Assembly (NCBI RefSeq): GCF_014529535.1
Contig: NC_050736.1
Span: forward strand, 5,084,001 to 5,148,000
Reading direction: 5' to 3'
From: Bradysia coprophila
Lineage: Eukaryota > Arthropoda > Insecta > Diptera > Sciaridae
Length of the DNA stretch: 64,000 bases
Shown: piece after piece, positions 1 through 11,463 of the stretch
How the letters are laid out: every line of letters starts with the position of its first letter
Numbering within the stretch: position 1 is the stretch's first letter
The notes under the pieces: model-generated
The model's database searches: none
What the model was told of the DNA's origin: nothing
Seen by the model: only the letters and a program-made list of their open reading frames with translations
Position numbers and translations under genes: made by a program

Positions 1-990
1 TTTGGATACGACAAGAACGTTGTAATAGAGAGTTTGCCAGTCATAAAAGAAAATTAATCGTAAAAATTATGATAATAATGTCTAAAATAGCAAATAATTA
101 ATTAAGAGAAATCATATAAATATCAGCGAAATAATGAAATTAATGCAGCTATTTATCCAATCATCTATCGATGTTTATTTGATTAAAACTTTTTCTTTTC
201 TTAATTTATATGAATGAAAAAAAAACAAAAGCAAAAAAGGAAAAAAACACTTTTGAACACACAACAATTAGAATAACCAATAATGAACTTGTATTTTGTA
301 TAGATTTTGTTATCTACTTATAGATTAGGGGTTGAATTTTTAAGCGCAATTATTGAAACCAAGATGTTAGTTTGAATATAAAATTCAATAATTTATATAC
401 ATATGGATCAAGAGATACTTTGAGAGGAAGGGAAGTTGATTTGATTTTACACTTAAAACAACATTACACGGATCTAAGTGGAAACAATTATTTTTTTTTG
501 TTTTAATTTTTAATTTTCATTTAACTACTTTTTACGTTTAAGTGTAAAAATTGGATATAAAAATTAATTTACGACAAAATGAAAAAAAAAACAAAAATTC
601 TTATGAAATTATGTGCCTTTCTCCTCAGAGTCAATTGGAAATCTTTTTTTTTTAGTTTTAAATTTTCTTACATTCGATTTGGTATAGGCAGAACTTTTTT
701 CTCTGCATAAGTGGTGATGCTATTAGCAATAACATTTTCTATTCATTAATTTTTCGATTGCTTTCCAAAAAAAAAACTAATCGCATGGTTGGTCTTTGTC
801 ATGAATATGTAGAAATAAGACATCATGATACAGAGATTTTAATCTGTCCAGTGTAACTCAATGGAGGTTACAAATTCTCAGAGATTATTTTTAATGGACG
901 TTTTCAGTTGTCTTAGCAAAAAATCGACCTACGGTATACCGAGTATATCACTAACATCGATTTTCTTTTTTTAATTTAAGCCCCAAAATA
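1..990. other. Intergenic, no gene seen
   Basis: AT-rich sequence with homopolymer runs. Open frames on both strands are short and lack codon structure or splice context. I see nothing in it that I can name. Confidence 0.6.
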
Positions 991-991
991 T

Positions 992-1309
992 TTTTCATGC
1001 TTCGGGCCGAAAATGAGGGTAATTTTTGAGTTTTCGGCCCTTTGCATGAAAACTCTCATGTGCACCTGCTTTGGACGATTGATTTTAGGCGTTTTCGCTT
1101 GTAAATCAATAGTCATTTGTGTACCTGTTTTGGACGATTGATTTTAGGCAATTTCGCGGATTGTAGGCCGAACGAAGTGAGGTCTACAAGCGAAAGTGCC
1201 TTAAATCAACCGTCCCAAACAGGTACACATGTGAATTTTCATGCAAAGGGCCGAAAACCCGAGAAAATTTGAAAAATTCCCCTCATTTTCGGCCCGAAGC
1301 ATGAAAATG
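992..1309. repeat. Fold-back (MITE-like) element
   Basis: The two ends are imperfect inverted copies of each other. The left arm begins TTTCATGCTTCGGGCC and the right arm ends GGCCCGAAGCATGAAA. A second block with GGCCCTTTGCATGAAAA is mirrored further inside. Arms are roughly 110-120 bp around a short centre in which the motif GGACGATTGATTTTAGGC is repeated directly. No open frame of note lies inside. It is best read as a non-autonomous fold-back element; I see no clear target-site duplication. Confidence 0.7.
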
Positions 1310-2843
1310 ACTATTACGGAGGCCAAGTGGATTATCAAACGTCTAGGCTCTTTCATGTTATTTTTCAGCCTAAAATATAAATTTATTGCAATATGTTCAC
1401 CTTGTATGTCATAGAACAATTTTTTGCTTAGAATAGTGTTTTACGTCCATGAAACTGTAGGTTAGATTGGATGCTGCGAAAGCAATTCAATACATGAGGA
1501 ACAATTTTGTGATAAAAGCAAACTCAGAAGTGTGATTTCGAACAACTACATTGCCGAAGCACGTAGCTCAAAAATGACCGAGTGAGTTTGCTAGAAACAT
1601 AAAGTTGTTTCCGGAGTAATGAAGTACGTCGCGATATTCTGGTTCACTATCTGTCCTATGCAAACGTTTGATTTCCACGTAGAAACATTAGATTTTTTTT
1701 AACCTTAAATGGACACATGCCACTTCCGTTTAGCAGTAATTGGTATGTAATGGCCAACTTTCGCATGGGGCAGGTAGTAAAATAATCCGTCAAAACTGCT
1801 ATATTCCATTATGTAATATGTATATGACTGCTTTAACCAACTAACTGAAGTAAAGCTGGTCACAAATTCGGCTGACATGTCATGAAAAATTTGAAAAGTT
1901 TAAGTCCAGTCTTTTTGTGAATTTTGTTCATCCACGGCGAATATGAGGTCAAAAATTACACGAACACTCAACTTTTCATTTTAGTCCCGATTTATTGAAA
2001 AAATTTTACATGCTCAGGTCGTCGAAAGAATTGTTTGAAACGCGCAATGTGGCATGTAAAATCATTGCAAATTGTAAAAAAAAATCTGAGAGTAAAAGAA
2101 ATTCGTTTTCAATCATTTTTTTAACCGAATGGTTTGAGACGATTTTTTTTCTTGAGCGAATAGGGATTAGCAATCTGACTAGATGGGTATTCCAAACTAA
2201 TGAAATTCCGCGCATTTATTATCATAGATTGTAGCAAAGTCCAACCGTGCTATTCGATGTATGCTCAAAGTGTCAAACAACAAACGTTTAGCAATAAAAA
2301 TAAACTTCAAATATCCGTACTATTAATCGTCCATTTTTGAAATCATTCCAACTTTTATTGGATTTTAGATATACTTCTTTTAAGTATACAAAATGAAGGA
2401 AATTCCGAATTTGCATTTAAATTATTCGTTTGTTAAATACCGTGTAAGGGTAAGAAGAAAACTGAAATTGATTTATTGTGTTAAAAAGTGCCTTAATTTT
2501 CTATTGGATGTGGATACATTAAATAATTTAACTTGAAATTTGTATTTTTGCAACAATTAAACCTTATCATTGTCTCTATTTTCCAATTATTTTCATACCT
2601 TTTTTGTGACTAAACTAATTTTTGTAAAAGTCAAAATATTTATTTAAAAAGATTAATGAATTTACAGATTGAAACGATAAATAATTACTTATTATGTAAC
2701 AAAGATGAAATGTCTACAGTTTCTCTTTCTTGAATAAATTACAAATTTAAACGAAAAATAAACGTTTCTTTTTGAGCAACTGGAATCCATGCTGTCCTAC
2801 TTCTATCTATATCCTTGTATTCACCAATAAAAGTATACTCCAT
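1310..2843. other. Intergenic, no gene seen
   Basis: AT-rich sequence between two repeat elements. The overlapping short frames near 2.0-2.2 kb lie opposite each other and have low-complexity composition, so I do not call them genes. Confidence 0.55.
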
Positions 2844-4848
2844 AGGTATGGTCTAATACCAAAATTTGTATGGAGGAAATAGCGATTTCATATAAACAAA
2901 CTCACCTTTCAATGTTTTTCATTGAAAGGTGAGTTTTTAGCCCCGTACGAAGTACGAAGGGGCTTATAGGATTACGATGCCGTGTGTAATTGATGGAATT
3001 CGAAGCAGACGGTAAGGGCAAAGTGTTTGCCTACGTTCATAGATGACGAATCCGCAATAAAAATTTGGGCCGTCTGTCCGTCACGTCGATATCTTGAGTA
3101 AATCAAATCCGATTTCAAAATTTTTTTTTTCCCTGAAAGATAGTCAAAATAGTGAGGCTAAGTTCGAAGATGGGCATATTCGGGTCGGCCCTTCGTGAGT
3201 TAGGGCCACCTAAGTGATTTAAGGTCTTTTGGTGATATTTATGGCAAAATAAACTATGGAAATGTAAATGACACGGCAAATGATAGGTATTGTCAATACC
3301 AATCCAGGAAAAAAAAGTTTTTTAAAATCGGGTGAGTGGACCGTGAGTTAGGGCCTTAGAAGTGAAAAGCTACTAGGGCCCTATGTGTATTTTACATATA
3401 ACTCGAGCAAATTTCATCCGTTTTTCGTAATTTTTGTTTCATTTGGAAGGTAATCAAAGGCCGAATAGAATGTTGTTGAAAAAAAATTAAATTTGGGTCC
3501 TCGGACTAAGGCCGCTACTAGGGCCCTATGTGTATTTTACATACAACTCGAGTAAATTTCATTCGTTTTTCGTAATTTTTGTTTCATTTGAAAGATAATC
3601 GAACACCGAATAGAATGTTGTTGAAAAAAAAAATTGGGTCCTTGGACTAAGGCCGTTACTAGGGCCCTATGTGTATTTTACATATAACTCGAGCAAATTT
3701 CATCCGTTTTTCGTAATTTTTGTTTCATTTGGAAGGTAATCAAAGGCCGAATAGAATGTTGTTGAAAAAAAATTAAATTTGGGTCCTCGGACTAAGGCCG
3801 CTACTAGGGCCCTATGTGTATTTTACATATAACTCGAGTAAATTTCATCCGTTTTTCGTAATTTTTGTTTCATTTGAAAGATAATCGAACACCGAATAGA
3901 ATGTTGTTGAAAAAAAAAATTGGGTCCTTGGACTAAGGCCGTTACTAGGGCCCTATGTGTATTTTACATATAACTCGAGCAAATTTCATCCGTTTTTCGT
4001 AATTTTTGTTTCATTTGGAAGGTAATCAAAGGCCGAATAGAATGTTGTTGAAAAAAAATTAAATTTGGGTCCTCGGACTAAGGCCGCTACTAGGGCCCTA
4101 TGTGTATTTTACATATAACTCGAGTAAATTTCATCCGTTTTTCGTAATTTTTGTTTCATTTGAAAGATAATCGAACACCGAATAGAATGTTGTTGAAAAA
4201 AAAAATTGGGTCCTTGGACTAAGGCCGTTACTAGGGCCCTATGTGTATTTTACATATAACTCGAGCAAATTTCATCCGTTTTTCGTAATTTTTGTTTCAT
4301 TTGGAAGGTAATCAAAGGCCGAATAGAATGTTGTTGAAAAAAAATTAAATTTGGGTCCTCGGACTAAGGCCGCTACTAGGGCCCTATGTGTATTTTACAT
4401 ATAACTCGAGCAAATTTCATACGTTTTTCGTATTTTTTGTTTCATTTGGAAGGTAATCAAAGGCCGAATAGAATGTAGTTGAAAAAAAAAAATTGGATCC
4501 TCGGACTGAGGCCGATACTAGGCCTATGTGTATTTATACTCAATAAATTAAAATTTTAGGGCTATTTGAAAGTTTTGTTTTATTTGAAAGGAACGTCGTA
4601 CGGGGCTTCGTAATTGCGCTATGCGCAATTTCTAAGATGTACACATCACATAATAATTTTACTTTAACTACTTTAACCGGCGCATAGGCTTACGGTCAAA
4701 GTAGGGTGACAGACGCACTAGGGTCACGTACGCAATAGATATACGGGTTTGTACGGGGCTCAGTCGCAGCAAACGCTCCGACTGTTCTGATGGCTCGTTT
4801 TTGTATGAAATCGCTATTTCCTCAGGTCTGTATGGACAGACCATACCT
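2844..4848. mobile_element. 2-kb inverted-repeat element carrying a higher-order tandem array
   Basis: The ends are inverted: AGGTATGGTCT at the left and AGACCATACCT at the right. A second mirrored block, GAGGAAATAGCGATTTCAT, lies just inside each end. Adjacent to the left arm is a perfect hairpin (CTCACCTTTCAATG / CATTGAAAGGTGAG). The interior has no usable reading frame and is dominated by a tandem array, annotated separately. This fits a non-autonomous DNA transposon or a satellite captured between terminal repeats. I could not see a convincing target-site duplication, so the class is open. Confidence 0.7.
3371..4515. repeat. Tandem array of alternating 145/141-bp units
   Basis: Units start with TACTAGGGCCCTATGTG at 3371, 3516, 3657, 3802, 3943, 4088, 4229 and 4374, with a degraded ninth start at 4516. 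Lengths alternate 145,141,145,141,145,141,145,142. Odd units carry GAGCAAATTTC, GGAAGGTAATC and TTAAATTTGGGTCCTCGG. Even units carry GAGTAAATTTC, GAAAGATAATCG and a shorter TTGGGTCCTTGG. The array therefore expanded as a dimer of about 286 bp. The last unit is closest to the odd type but diverged, as expected for an array edge. Each unit contains the palindromes GGGCCC and CTCGAG. Confidence 0.92.
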
Positions 4849-4919
4849 GGTTTGTACTTTCATTGGTATTCACACCATAAGTCTTCGGTTGACGACTGGC
4901 AATGCGATCGCATGCCAAC

Positions 4920-5202
4920 ACAATTTTTGAATCAAGAATCATCTGTCATCGCAAAATAACCCAAATCCATCAAAAAATCCGATGGAAGTTAGGACGTGCC
5001 AGAGGAATCATCTGTCATCCCAAAATTTAGGAACCAACCTTGGAACACCTCACTCATGTCGAAAATAACTCAAATCCATCAAAAAATGCGACGGAAATGT
5101 AGAATGTAGAATGTATTGGAATAAAGACAATTCACCCGATGGAAATTGGTTAGTGCCATCTGTCATCCAAAAAATTAGGAACCAACCTAATGGAAGTTAA
5201 TA
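4920..5202. repeat. Degenerate direct repeats
   Basis: The phrases ATCTGTCATC, AGGAACCAACC, AAATCCATCAAAAAAT and GATGGAA recur two or three times in variable order over about 280 bp. This looks like a decayed minisatellite. No coding potential is seen. Confidence 0.55.
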
Positions 5203-5484
5203 CCAAGGTAAATATAGTGAGGAGGTAATGCCATTCAGACGCGCGGCCTAGCACATAAGTTCGATGCTAGTTCGATGCTAATGACATCTTTTTTTAAATG
5301 GTTGACTACGATTTACTTGTATTTCACAAAAATATTTTCGCTATCTCACAACAGATGGCCCGACTTTCTATTCGATTTTTTGCTTTCAACGAAGGGATGA
5401 GATGATGTTTGTATCGAACTTTCGTGCCACCGCACATCTGATTCGGTTATATATAACATTACCTCCTCACTGTATTTACCTTGG
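5203..5484. mobile_element. 282-bp MITE with TTAATA target duplication
   Basis: Terminal inverted repeats of about 29 bp begin CCAAGGTAAATATAGTGAGG and are mirrored at the right end with one mismatch. The element is flanked on both sides by TTAATA (5197-5202 and 5485-5490), read as the target-site duplication. It has no coding capacity, so it is a non-autonomous element. Confidence 0.88.
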
Positions 5485-5891
5485 TTAATACTTAATGATC
5501 CACATAATTTCCAACAACATTACACACCGTTCACCACATTACCATCCATATCAAGTTGACATTTCAAATAATCTGTAATGAGTATGTTCAACAAAAATCA
5601 TTTATTTGTCAAAATTTGTGTGTCACCCGCTTTCGTGATAGTGTCCCTTTCAAACCTTGCTCTATACCGCCATCATACTTATGAAGCGGCAGCTCTGCAT
5701 GAGAATAAAAATATTTGACAGAAGATTTTTCTCGTATTGTCAAACACCAGGTCAACAAAAAGTTAAATCTTTTTTTTTAATTTCGCCTAGAGTTTCGGTG
5801 TATGTTTCTCACTCAACTATTCTTGTCAATATAATTCGAAGCACACCATTCCGTGACAAGAAATTGGATGTTCTAACGTACATTTGTTAGT

Positions 5892-6603
5892 ATGACCACG
5901 TATTTGAGGGACAGTGAAGGTAAATGGCACAGACGAGCACGGATAATATAACAGAAGATGAAACTACCGGAAAGATGATCAAATTTTCTTCTTTACCCCT
6001 AACATATGACTATTTATAGGTAAATTTATACCTGCATCTCAGCGGCCTGATGGAACTTGGCGCAAAGCCAGACGTGTTAAAGATGGTTATGTGCCTCAGG
6101 AGGAAGTCCCCTTATACGAAAGCAAAGGCAAAAAGTTTACGAAAAAGCCGGATATACCTGTCGGTATGTGCCCAATAATTGCCGAACAAGAACGGGTCAA
6201 GAGGGAAAAAATGCTGAGACAACAGGAGAGACAGCAACAGCGACAAAACACTCCCGGCATCATTTCGTTGAATCAAAACAAATCTTCCAAGGAAAAGGAG
6301 AAGAAAAATACAAAGTCTGAACCGAAACAAGGTACTAGTGCATCGACAAGCAATGAGAAAAATATGCAAAGACTGTGCGATGGTTTGGCGAGTGTGGAGC
6401 TCAGTTCGCCGGAAGACATACAAAAGCAAATAAAAAAATTAAAGAAAAAAATTCGTGAAATCGAAGCAATTGAAGAGAAATTGAAAAATGGTGAACTGAA
6501 AACGCCCGAACAGGATCAGCTGGAGAAAGTGTCGCGGAAATCCGAAATTCTGTCGAACATTGAGTCTTTGGAAGACAAAGTCAAATCGATGGGTTCGATT
6601 TGA
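5892..6603 (+). CDS. Pym: Partner of Y14 and mago (PYM)
   Basis: PYM binds the Mago-Y14 heterodimer of the exon junction complex and, from work on the family, disassembles the complex on translating ribosomes in the cytoplasm. There are two exons, 5892-5919 and 6020-6603, giving 203 aa. The first exon encodes MTTYLRDSE plus one base; GT..AG intron phase 1 restores Gly. The N-terminal Mago-binding segment is textbook: GKFIPASQRPDGTWRKARR (about residues 10-28), then VPQEEVPLYESKG. The middle is a charged Lys/Glu/Gln region. The C-terminal third (about 140-200) is a predicted coiled coil that in the family contacts the small ribosomal subunit. AATAAA lies 35 bases past the stop. It converges on the LRAT-domain gene. 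Confidence 0.95.
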
Positions 6604-6637
6604 CGAAACGTTTTGTCTCCTCGAACTGAGTGCCATC

Positions 6638-6643
6638 AATAAA
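6638..6643 (+). promoter_or_regulatory. Poly(A) signal of the PYM gene
   Basis: AATAAA 35 bases downstream of the TGA stop of PYM, on the same strand, in a typical position for a short 3' UTR. Confidence 0.6.
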
Positions 6644-7054
6644 AGAAATTGTGAATCAAAAGAGAGGATTTAACGAAAAAGAGAAGAAGTTTTCCTTTTA
6701 GTCTAAGAGTAGAAAGTGAATCCTGATTTCAATCGTACAAGTTTTGAAACTATTTATAGGAAATTCTTATTCTATCTCCATCATTTTTAAACGAAATGAA
6801 AGATCTTTGCAACGATTTTTCATTTGATTTTATTATTTTTTTTAACTCGTTTTTTTGTTGTTTTGAAATGTAAACAATCTCATGTAAAATTTTAAAACAA
6901 AATACACAAAAAAAGAAAGAATTCCGTTTGTCTAGTCTGCAATGTTGTGAGAAATAACTTCAGATAAGGTAAAATAATTTCGTGAAAACATCATGACCAA
7001 AGGCAATTTCCTTTCAGTTAAGTCAAAACCTAACTGACACCTGTCGCACGGCAC

Positions 7055-7428
7055 TTTCATAAGGCCACGGTTTAATATCTCTGCCAAACAATTATACTTC
7101 ACCCGACACTAATAACATTTATTCCACAAATTTTGTTATCTGTCGCTAGAAGGGCTAGAACGAGGATAGACTAGTGTATATCTCAGCAGTCACACATCAT
7201 ATCGAGCCCGCAAACTAAAATTTTATTTTCAATTCCATTCTTCATTCAGCTCCAATACCTTCATTTTGACACCAAGTTGGATTTTCTACGATCTGCGACT
7301 GCTGAGATATACACTAGAGCTACCTATCTTGCCCTTCTAGTCTTAGATAACAAAAGGCGAACAAAAATGTTGTTCGTATCGGGTTATATAAAAATTTGGC
7401 AAAGGTTTCAAACCGTGATCTTATGAGC
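7055..7428. mobile_element. MITE with about 150-bp inverted arms
   Basis: Both arms contain TAGTGTATATCTCAGCAGTC, TTTTGTTATCT, CTAGAAGGGC and, near the tips, CATAAGNNCACGGTTT, in mirrored orientation. The centre (about 7200-7280) is unique. It shares the core of its arms (GTGTATATCTC, then a GATTTTCT(A/G)CGA block) with the palindrome at 36.07-36.63 kb, so both belong to one family. There is no coding capacity. Confidence 0.8.
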
Positions 7429-8361
7429 GACTTGAATTATATAACAATTTAGGGCAACTTAGGGCCACCACTAAAAGTGGTAAAATAAGAGAGTCACTAA
7501 ATAAGAAGCAGAAACCCAGATCAAAGATCCTTCGTTCCCAACTATCAATGAAACCATATATGCCGCGGTAGGTTCATGGTGTCATGGATAGTAGAGTGAC
7601 TACCTACCCAACGACACCCATATATTCCAAGTCTATCATTGACTCTCCAAAAGTTGGAATTTTCCCCCCTAAAATAGCTACCACATACACGAAAAATTTC
7701 GAAATTTTTTAAAGGTCAGCATATGCGTCCTCAACAACACCTCTGCCCACCACCATAATTTCAGCTAAATGCGCCACGTATTGTGATATGCAACAAAAAA
7801 TATTTTGGTGACCCTAATGCAGACCATTTTTTAATGATTTCTGGCGTGAAAACATAATTACTTCGAGAATTTTTTTTGTTGCAAATGACTCAGGAAGTCC
7901 CCTAATTCAATTACCCAAAAATACCCTCCAAAAAACGCAGATGGCTTGATCTTGATGGAAAGAGGCTAAATGGATTGAGTGGGAAATGAATGTAGATCAT
8001 AAAGCATCGCAAAATAATTTGCAAATATAGTGGACGAGATCGAGAAATTATTTTCACAGCACATCAACAAGGAGTAGTGCGAAGAATATTATTTGTTCCA
8101 TAAAGGTTATCTGCTGTTCGATCCCTTGTATTGAAATCTCACGGAAGAGAGCGGTCAAAAAAATGTTTGAAATGAAGGCAGGCTGTGATATACAATGTTT
8201 CATTTTATCTTATCTTATCCCAATTACCTTCGCAGACCATGCTTTTCAATCTTATCATTCACCAAAAACACAGCAAATATAAAACTCAAAATGATTTACT
8301 AAAATCGTGATGCAATAGTATACATTGAATCCACAAAAAATGGCAATTCAGACACGAGCAA
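7429..8361. other. Intergenic, no gene seen
   Basis: Sequence between the MITE and the stop codon of the LRAT-domain gene. It should contain that gene's 3' UTR, but I found no clear poly(A) signal to mark its end. No other feature is recognised. Confidence 0.5.
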
Positions 8362-8982
8362 CTAATCCGAGTCCGAATCGTATTCTTGGTGCTTAGCAGA
8401 ACCGCTGAATAATCCAAAAATGCCACCAACAATTGCGAAAACCGCTCCGAAGGTTGCCACACCAATCGCAGCAGTTGTTGCAATGTCAATAGTTTTTTCT
8501 AAAACTTGACGACTCCATCCAGCTCCATATTTCCATATTGTCACATAATGTTCGCAGTTCAAAGTCGTCAAACTATATGGAACCGTTTGGTCCTTCAGCT
8601 TTTCGAGCTGATCAATTACTTGTTGGATCGGACGAGACGCACATTTCTTCTTGTTAGCTTCCTCGATTTTGTTATTGATTCGTGCTTTTGACGGCTTCGA
8701 GTCCGTGTCTTCGATGATGTCCTTCAATTTGTGTTTCCTAATACTCGCTATTGCCTTCGATACACTGCCCACAGACGACATCACAGCACCCTTTTTCTCA
8801 AAATCTCCAGAGGTGGTTGTAACATGAAAGCACCAATGGGAACCGTTTTCACTTTTATTTACGAACATCACCCAATGATTATAGTTTCCTCGATCGATTT
8901 CGATTAGATCGCCAGGTTTTAAGTTATTCACGATTAAGTCATCATAGGTCAAAAACGACGGCTTACTGCCACTATAACTCAT
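8362..8982 (-). CDS. LRAT-domain protein (PLAAT/HRASLS-like thiol acyltransferase or phospholipase)
   Basis: Single-exon gene of 206 aa. Members of the LRAT/H-rev107 clan use a Cys-His-His centre to transfer or hydrolyse acyl groups of phospholipids at membranes. Here the first motif is GDLIEIDRGNYNHWVMFV with His36, followed by a second histidine region (HWCFHV, 49-54). The catalytic cysteine box is NCEHYV with Cys143. A basic, Lys-rich insert of about 60 residues (82-113) separates the halves. Residues 165-192 form a hydrophobic Ala/Gly/Ile/Val anchor, followed by an acidic tail ending DSDSD. The catalytic set is complete, so activity is plausible; the exact substrate is unknown. The start is the first ATG of the frame. 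CWC15 lies about 1 kb away in divergent orientation. Confidence 0.9.
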   Translation of the reverse strand: MSYSGSKPSFLTYDDLIVNNLKPGDLIEIDRGNYNHWVMFVNKSENGSHWCFHVTTTSGDFEKKGAVMSSVGSVSKAIASIRKHKLKDIIEDTDSKPSKARINNKIEEANKKKCASRPIQQVIDQLEKLKDQTVPYSLTTLNCEHYVTIWKYGAGWSRQVLEKTIDIATTAAIGVATFGAVFAIVGGIFGLFSGSAKHQEYDSDSD

Positions 8983-9264
8983 TGTGCTAACAAAATCACA
9001 CGAACGAAATAACTAATCGAAACTTAAATACCGATAAAAGATGAAAAATAAATTGTTCTCCTCAATGCAATATCGATGCAATAATGTTGAAAGTCGAAAC
9101 ACGACAGCAATGTAATAGAGTTGCAAGAGCAGTGTTAGTTGGCAATATACCTGTCAAAGTATAAACAGGGGATTCCCAGTTATATACGGCTTTAAAATGT
9201 CATAAAATATAAAGGTGAGTATACACAAAGTACTTAACACTTTGAAATTAATTGCGGCTTGTCA

Positions 9265-9409
9265 ACTTTCGGCACCCTGGACTTTACTTAAATAGTCGAG
9301 GAATGCCTCCAAATAAATTTCTAAAAATCCAAAACTGAATTCTAGAATTTTAGAAATTTATTTGGAGGCATTCCACGACTATTTAAGTAAAGTCCAGGGT
9401 GCCGAAAGT
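9265..9409. mobile_element. 145-bp palindromic MITE
   Basis: Near-perfect palindrome. The ends read ACTTTCGGCACCCTGG and CCAGGGTGCCGAAAGT, with arms of about 60 bp and a centre of only a few bases around GAATTCTAGAATTT. It sits in the LRAT/CWC15 divergent promoter region, so its RNA would fold into a long hairpin. Confidence 0.88.
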
Positions 9410-9504
9410 ACTTTATAAGTCTGTAAACATTTGTAAATGTAAACTGTAAAAAGTTCCATTTTTCGATGATGTTTCAAAATAAGTAAGTCAAAATTTAGTT
9501 GATT

Positions 9505-9695
9505 TAAGGCCAGGTGATTTTGTTTACAAATTTTTGCGATAGTAAACACCTTCACCTGGCCCTAACTCAGAGCTCCAATTTTCGTGAATTTAAGAATTCG
9601 TAACTTGACAGATGTCAGCTTAAAAGTTACGAATCGTATGGACCACTCTTAGCTTTAAGGTGACAACTGTAAAGTTACGAATTCTTAAAGTTATG
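9505..9695. repeat. Two small inverted repeats between divergent promoters
   Basis: GGCCAGGTGA at about 9510 is mirrored by TCACCTGGCC at about 9552, with GTTTAC/GTAAAC also mirrored. TTTAAGAATTCGTAACT at about 9591 is mirrored by AGTTACGAATTCTTAAA at about 9672. These may be remnants of one or two short fold-back elements. Confidence 0.6.
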
Positions 9696-9982
9696 AACGT
9701 ATGAGAATTGAGGCCCTGTGCACTGGGCGACGAAAAAATTTGTACGAACTACCCGAATATAGTAACTGTCAACACTGCAATATTCACAATGAATTTCGCC
9801 ATATTTTCGCTGTGATCGAGGTCCTCCATATTGTATTTTATACGTCATTGACAAAAACGATTCCAATCCATGCACACACTGCGCTTGTTGTTTTTAATTT
9901 CGATTGGTGAAGAAAATCAAAAACTCGATTATCAATTTGAATTAGTTTTTATCAATTTGATTTATCGAAATAATTAACAAAA

Positions 9983-11399
9983 ATGACAACTGCCGCGAGA
10001 CCAACTTTTGATACGGCTCGTGGAGGAACTGGCAGAGGAGAAAAGGATTTGAGCGCTTTGTCGAAACAGTATTCTTCAAGAGATTTACCAGGTCACACCA
10101 AACTCAAATACAGGTAACATTGATCATTTTATGTCAGTGAAAGTGCAAATAGAAAATCATTTAATTCCTCTATTAAACAGAGAACAAGGACAAGGCACTG
10201 CTGACGAGCTCCGTAGTCGTGATTTTCGCAAAGAACTAGAAGAACGTGAAGCTAAGGGATCGTCTAGCAACAAATCAATACCAGCTGTTGTCCGTCGTGC
10301 CATCGAAGCGAATACATCAAGTGCGAAAAAGGCCAAGCTCGATCAGTCCGCTTCGAGTGGTAATTTAGACCAAGATGATCCGGTTGATGCTGACAGTTCG
10401 AGCGACTCGGATTCGGATGACGATGATACTGCCGCTTTGCTGGAAGAGTTAAATAAAATCAAAAGAGAACGAGCCCAAGACAATGCAAAGAAGGAACAGG
10501 ACAAGAAACATGAGGACGAACGGATACGAATGGAAAATATACTGTCGGGCAATCCGTTGTTGACCTACAGTTCGGGAGCAAAAGCAGACCTCAGAGTGAG
10601 TCATTTTGATGGAATATTTTCAATATAAAATGGGTCGTTAGGCTGGAAACTTTACCTTTTTGTGAAGTCTTTCGCTTCCTAAGACATTCATTCGGGTTCA
10701 AGACAATTCGTTGGAATTGTAAAATACAAATAAAAATTGAGTTTCGGTCTATTTTCAAAAACCGCCGACCGAAATCAGACGCATTTCCCAATGGCCTTTT
10801 CTATGTCCTTAGAAAACATCTCTTTTCGAACTGAAATTTGGATAGGTAATTACATGTACTTTCTGGGCAAATAAGGGTCTTGAAAGCACCTATAAGATGA
10901 ACTATGAGAATTTGAAGAGTTAAAGTTCCACGCCCCAATAACATCCTATTTGCCCTGAAAGTATATGAAATTACCTTTCTAATGACAACGACCTAGAACG
11001 TTTCGTGTACCTGGAGAAATTTCAGTCTGAAAAGTGCTTGTTTTCGATTTTTGATCACCTCCCACAGATGCGTCCAGGAAATTTTTGGAAATTAGTTTTG
11101 GGTTTCTAGAGTCGAATACGTTTCTAGGCAAATTCCAATGGGAAATGCGTCCGATTTCGGAAGGCGGTTTTTGAAAAAAATCCATCTCTTGGGACTAACG
11201 GACTAACCAACCCGTCATGTTGAGGCTATTCTTACTAAATCTCTTTTCTTCCTCGTTTCAGATAAAACGACGATGGGACGACGATGTTGTGTTCAAAAAC
11301 TGTGCTCGATCAGAACCCGACAAGAAGGGACAACTGTTCATCAACGATTCATTGCGATCGGAATTCCACAAAAAGTTCATGGAGAAGTACATTAAGTAG
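9983..11399 (+). CDS. Cwc15: Spliceosome-associated protein CWC15 homologue
   Basis: CWC15 (AD-002/Cwf15) is a component of the Prp19-associated core of the active spliceosome in the nucleus. Three exons, 9983-10113, 10181-10595 and 11262-11399, give 227 aa; phases match at both junctions. The N terminus [20 protein letters not shown], the [16 protein letters not shown] block and the C-terminal block [14 protein letters not shown] are hallmark family sequences. The middle is an acidic Ser/Asp stretch followed by a Glu/Lys-rich helix. Intron 1 is 67 bp; intron 2 is 666 bp and contains a MITE. Its 3' end faces CHMP1 tail to tail with only 183 bases between the stop codons. Confidence 0.97.
10740..11195. 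mobile_element. MITE in CWC15 intron 2
   Basis: The arm TTTTCAAAAACCGCC..GACGCATTTCCCA at the left is mirrored by TGGGAAATGCGTCCGATTTCGG..GGCGGTTTTTGAAAA at the right. The interior contains AATTACCTTTCTAATGACA, a (G)TGTA(A/C)CTGGAGAAATTT block and TTTTTGATCACC. These are shared with the element at 22.5-22.9 kb, so the two are copies of one family. It does not disturb the splice sites. Confidence 0.78.
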
Positions 11400-11457
11400 A
11401 AGAACGATCTGTTTATTTTGCTTATGTAACGTGTAAGGTTTATTTCAATTTAAAAAA

Positions 11458-11463
11458 AATAAA
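11458..11463 (+). promoter_or_regulatory. Poly(A) signal of CWC15
   Basis: AATAAA 58 bases past the CWC15 stop. On the opposite strand, AATAAA motifs for CHMP1 occur at its stop codon and again near 11440, so the two 3' UTRs probably overlap. Confidence 0.55.

Noticed and set aside
5657-5890. 77-codon frame just upstream of PYM
   Set aside because: It is out of frame with PYM, ends where the PYM start lies, and has no recognisable domain.
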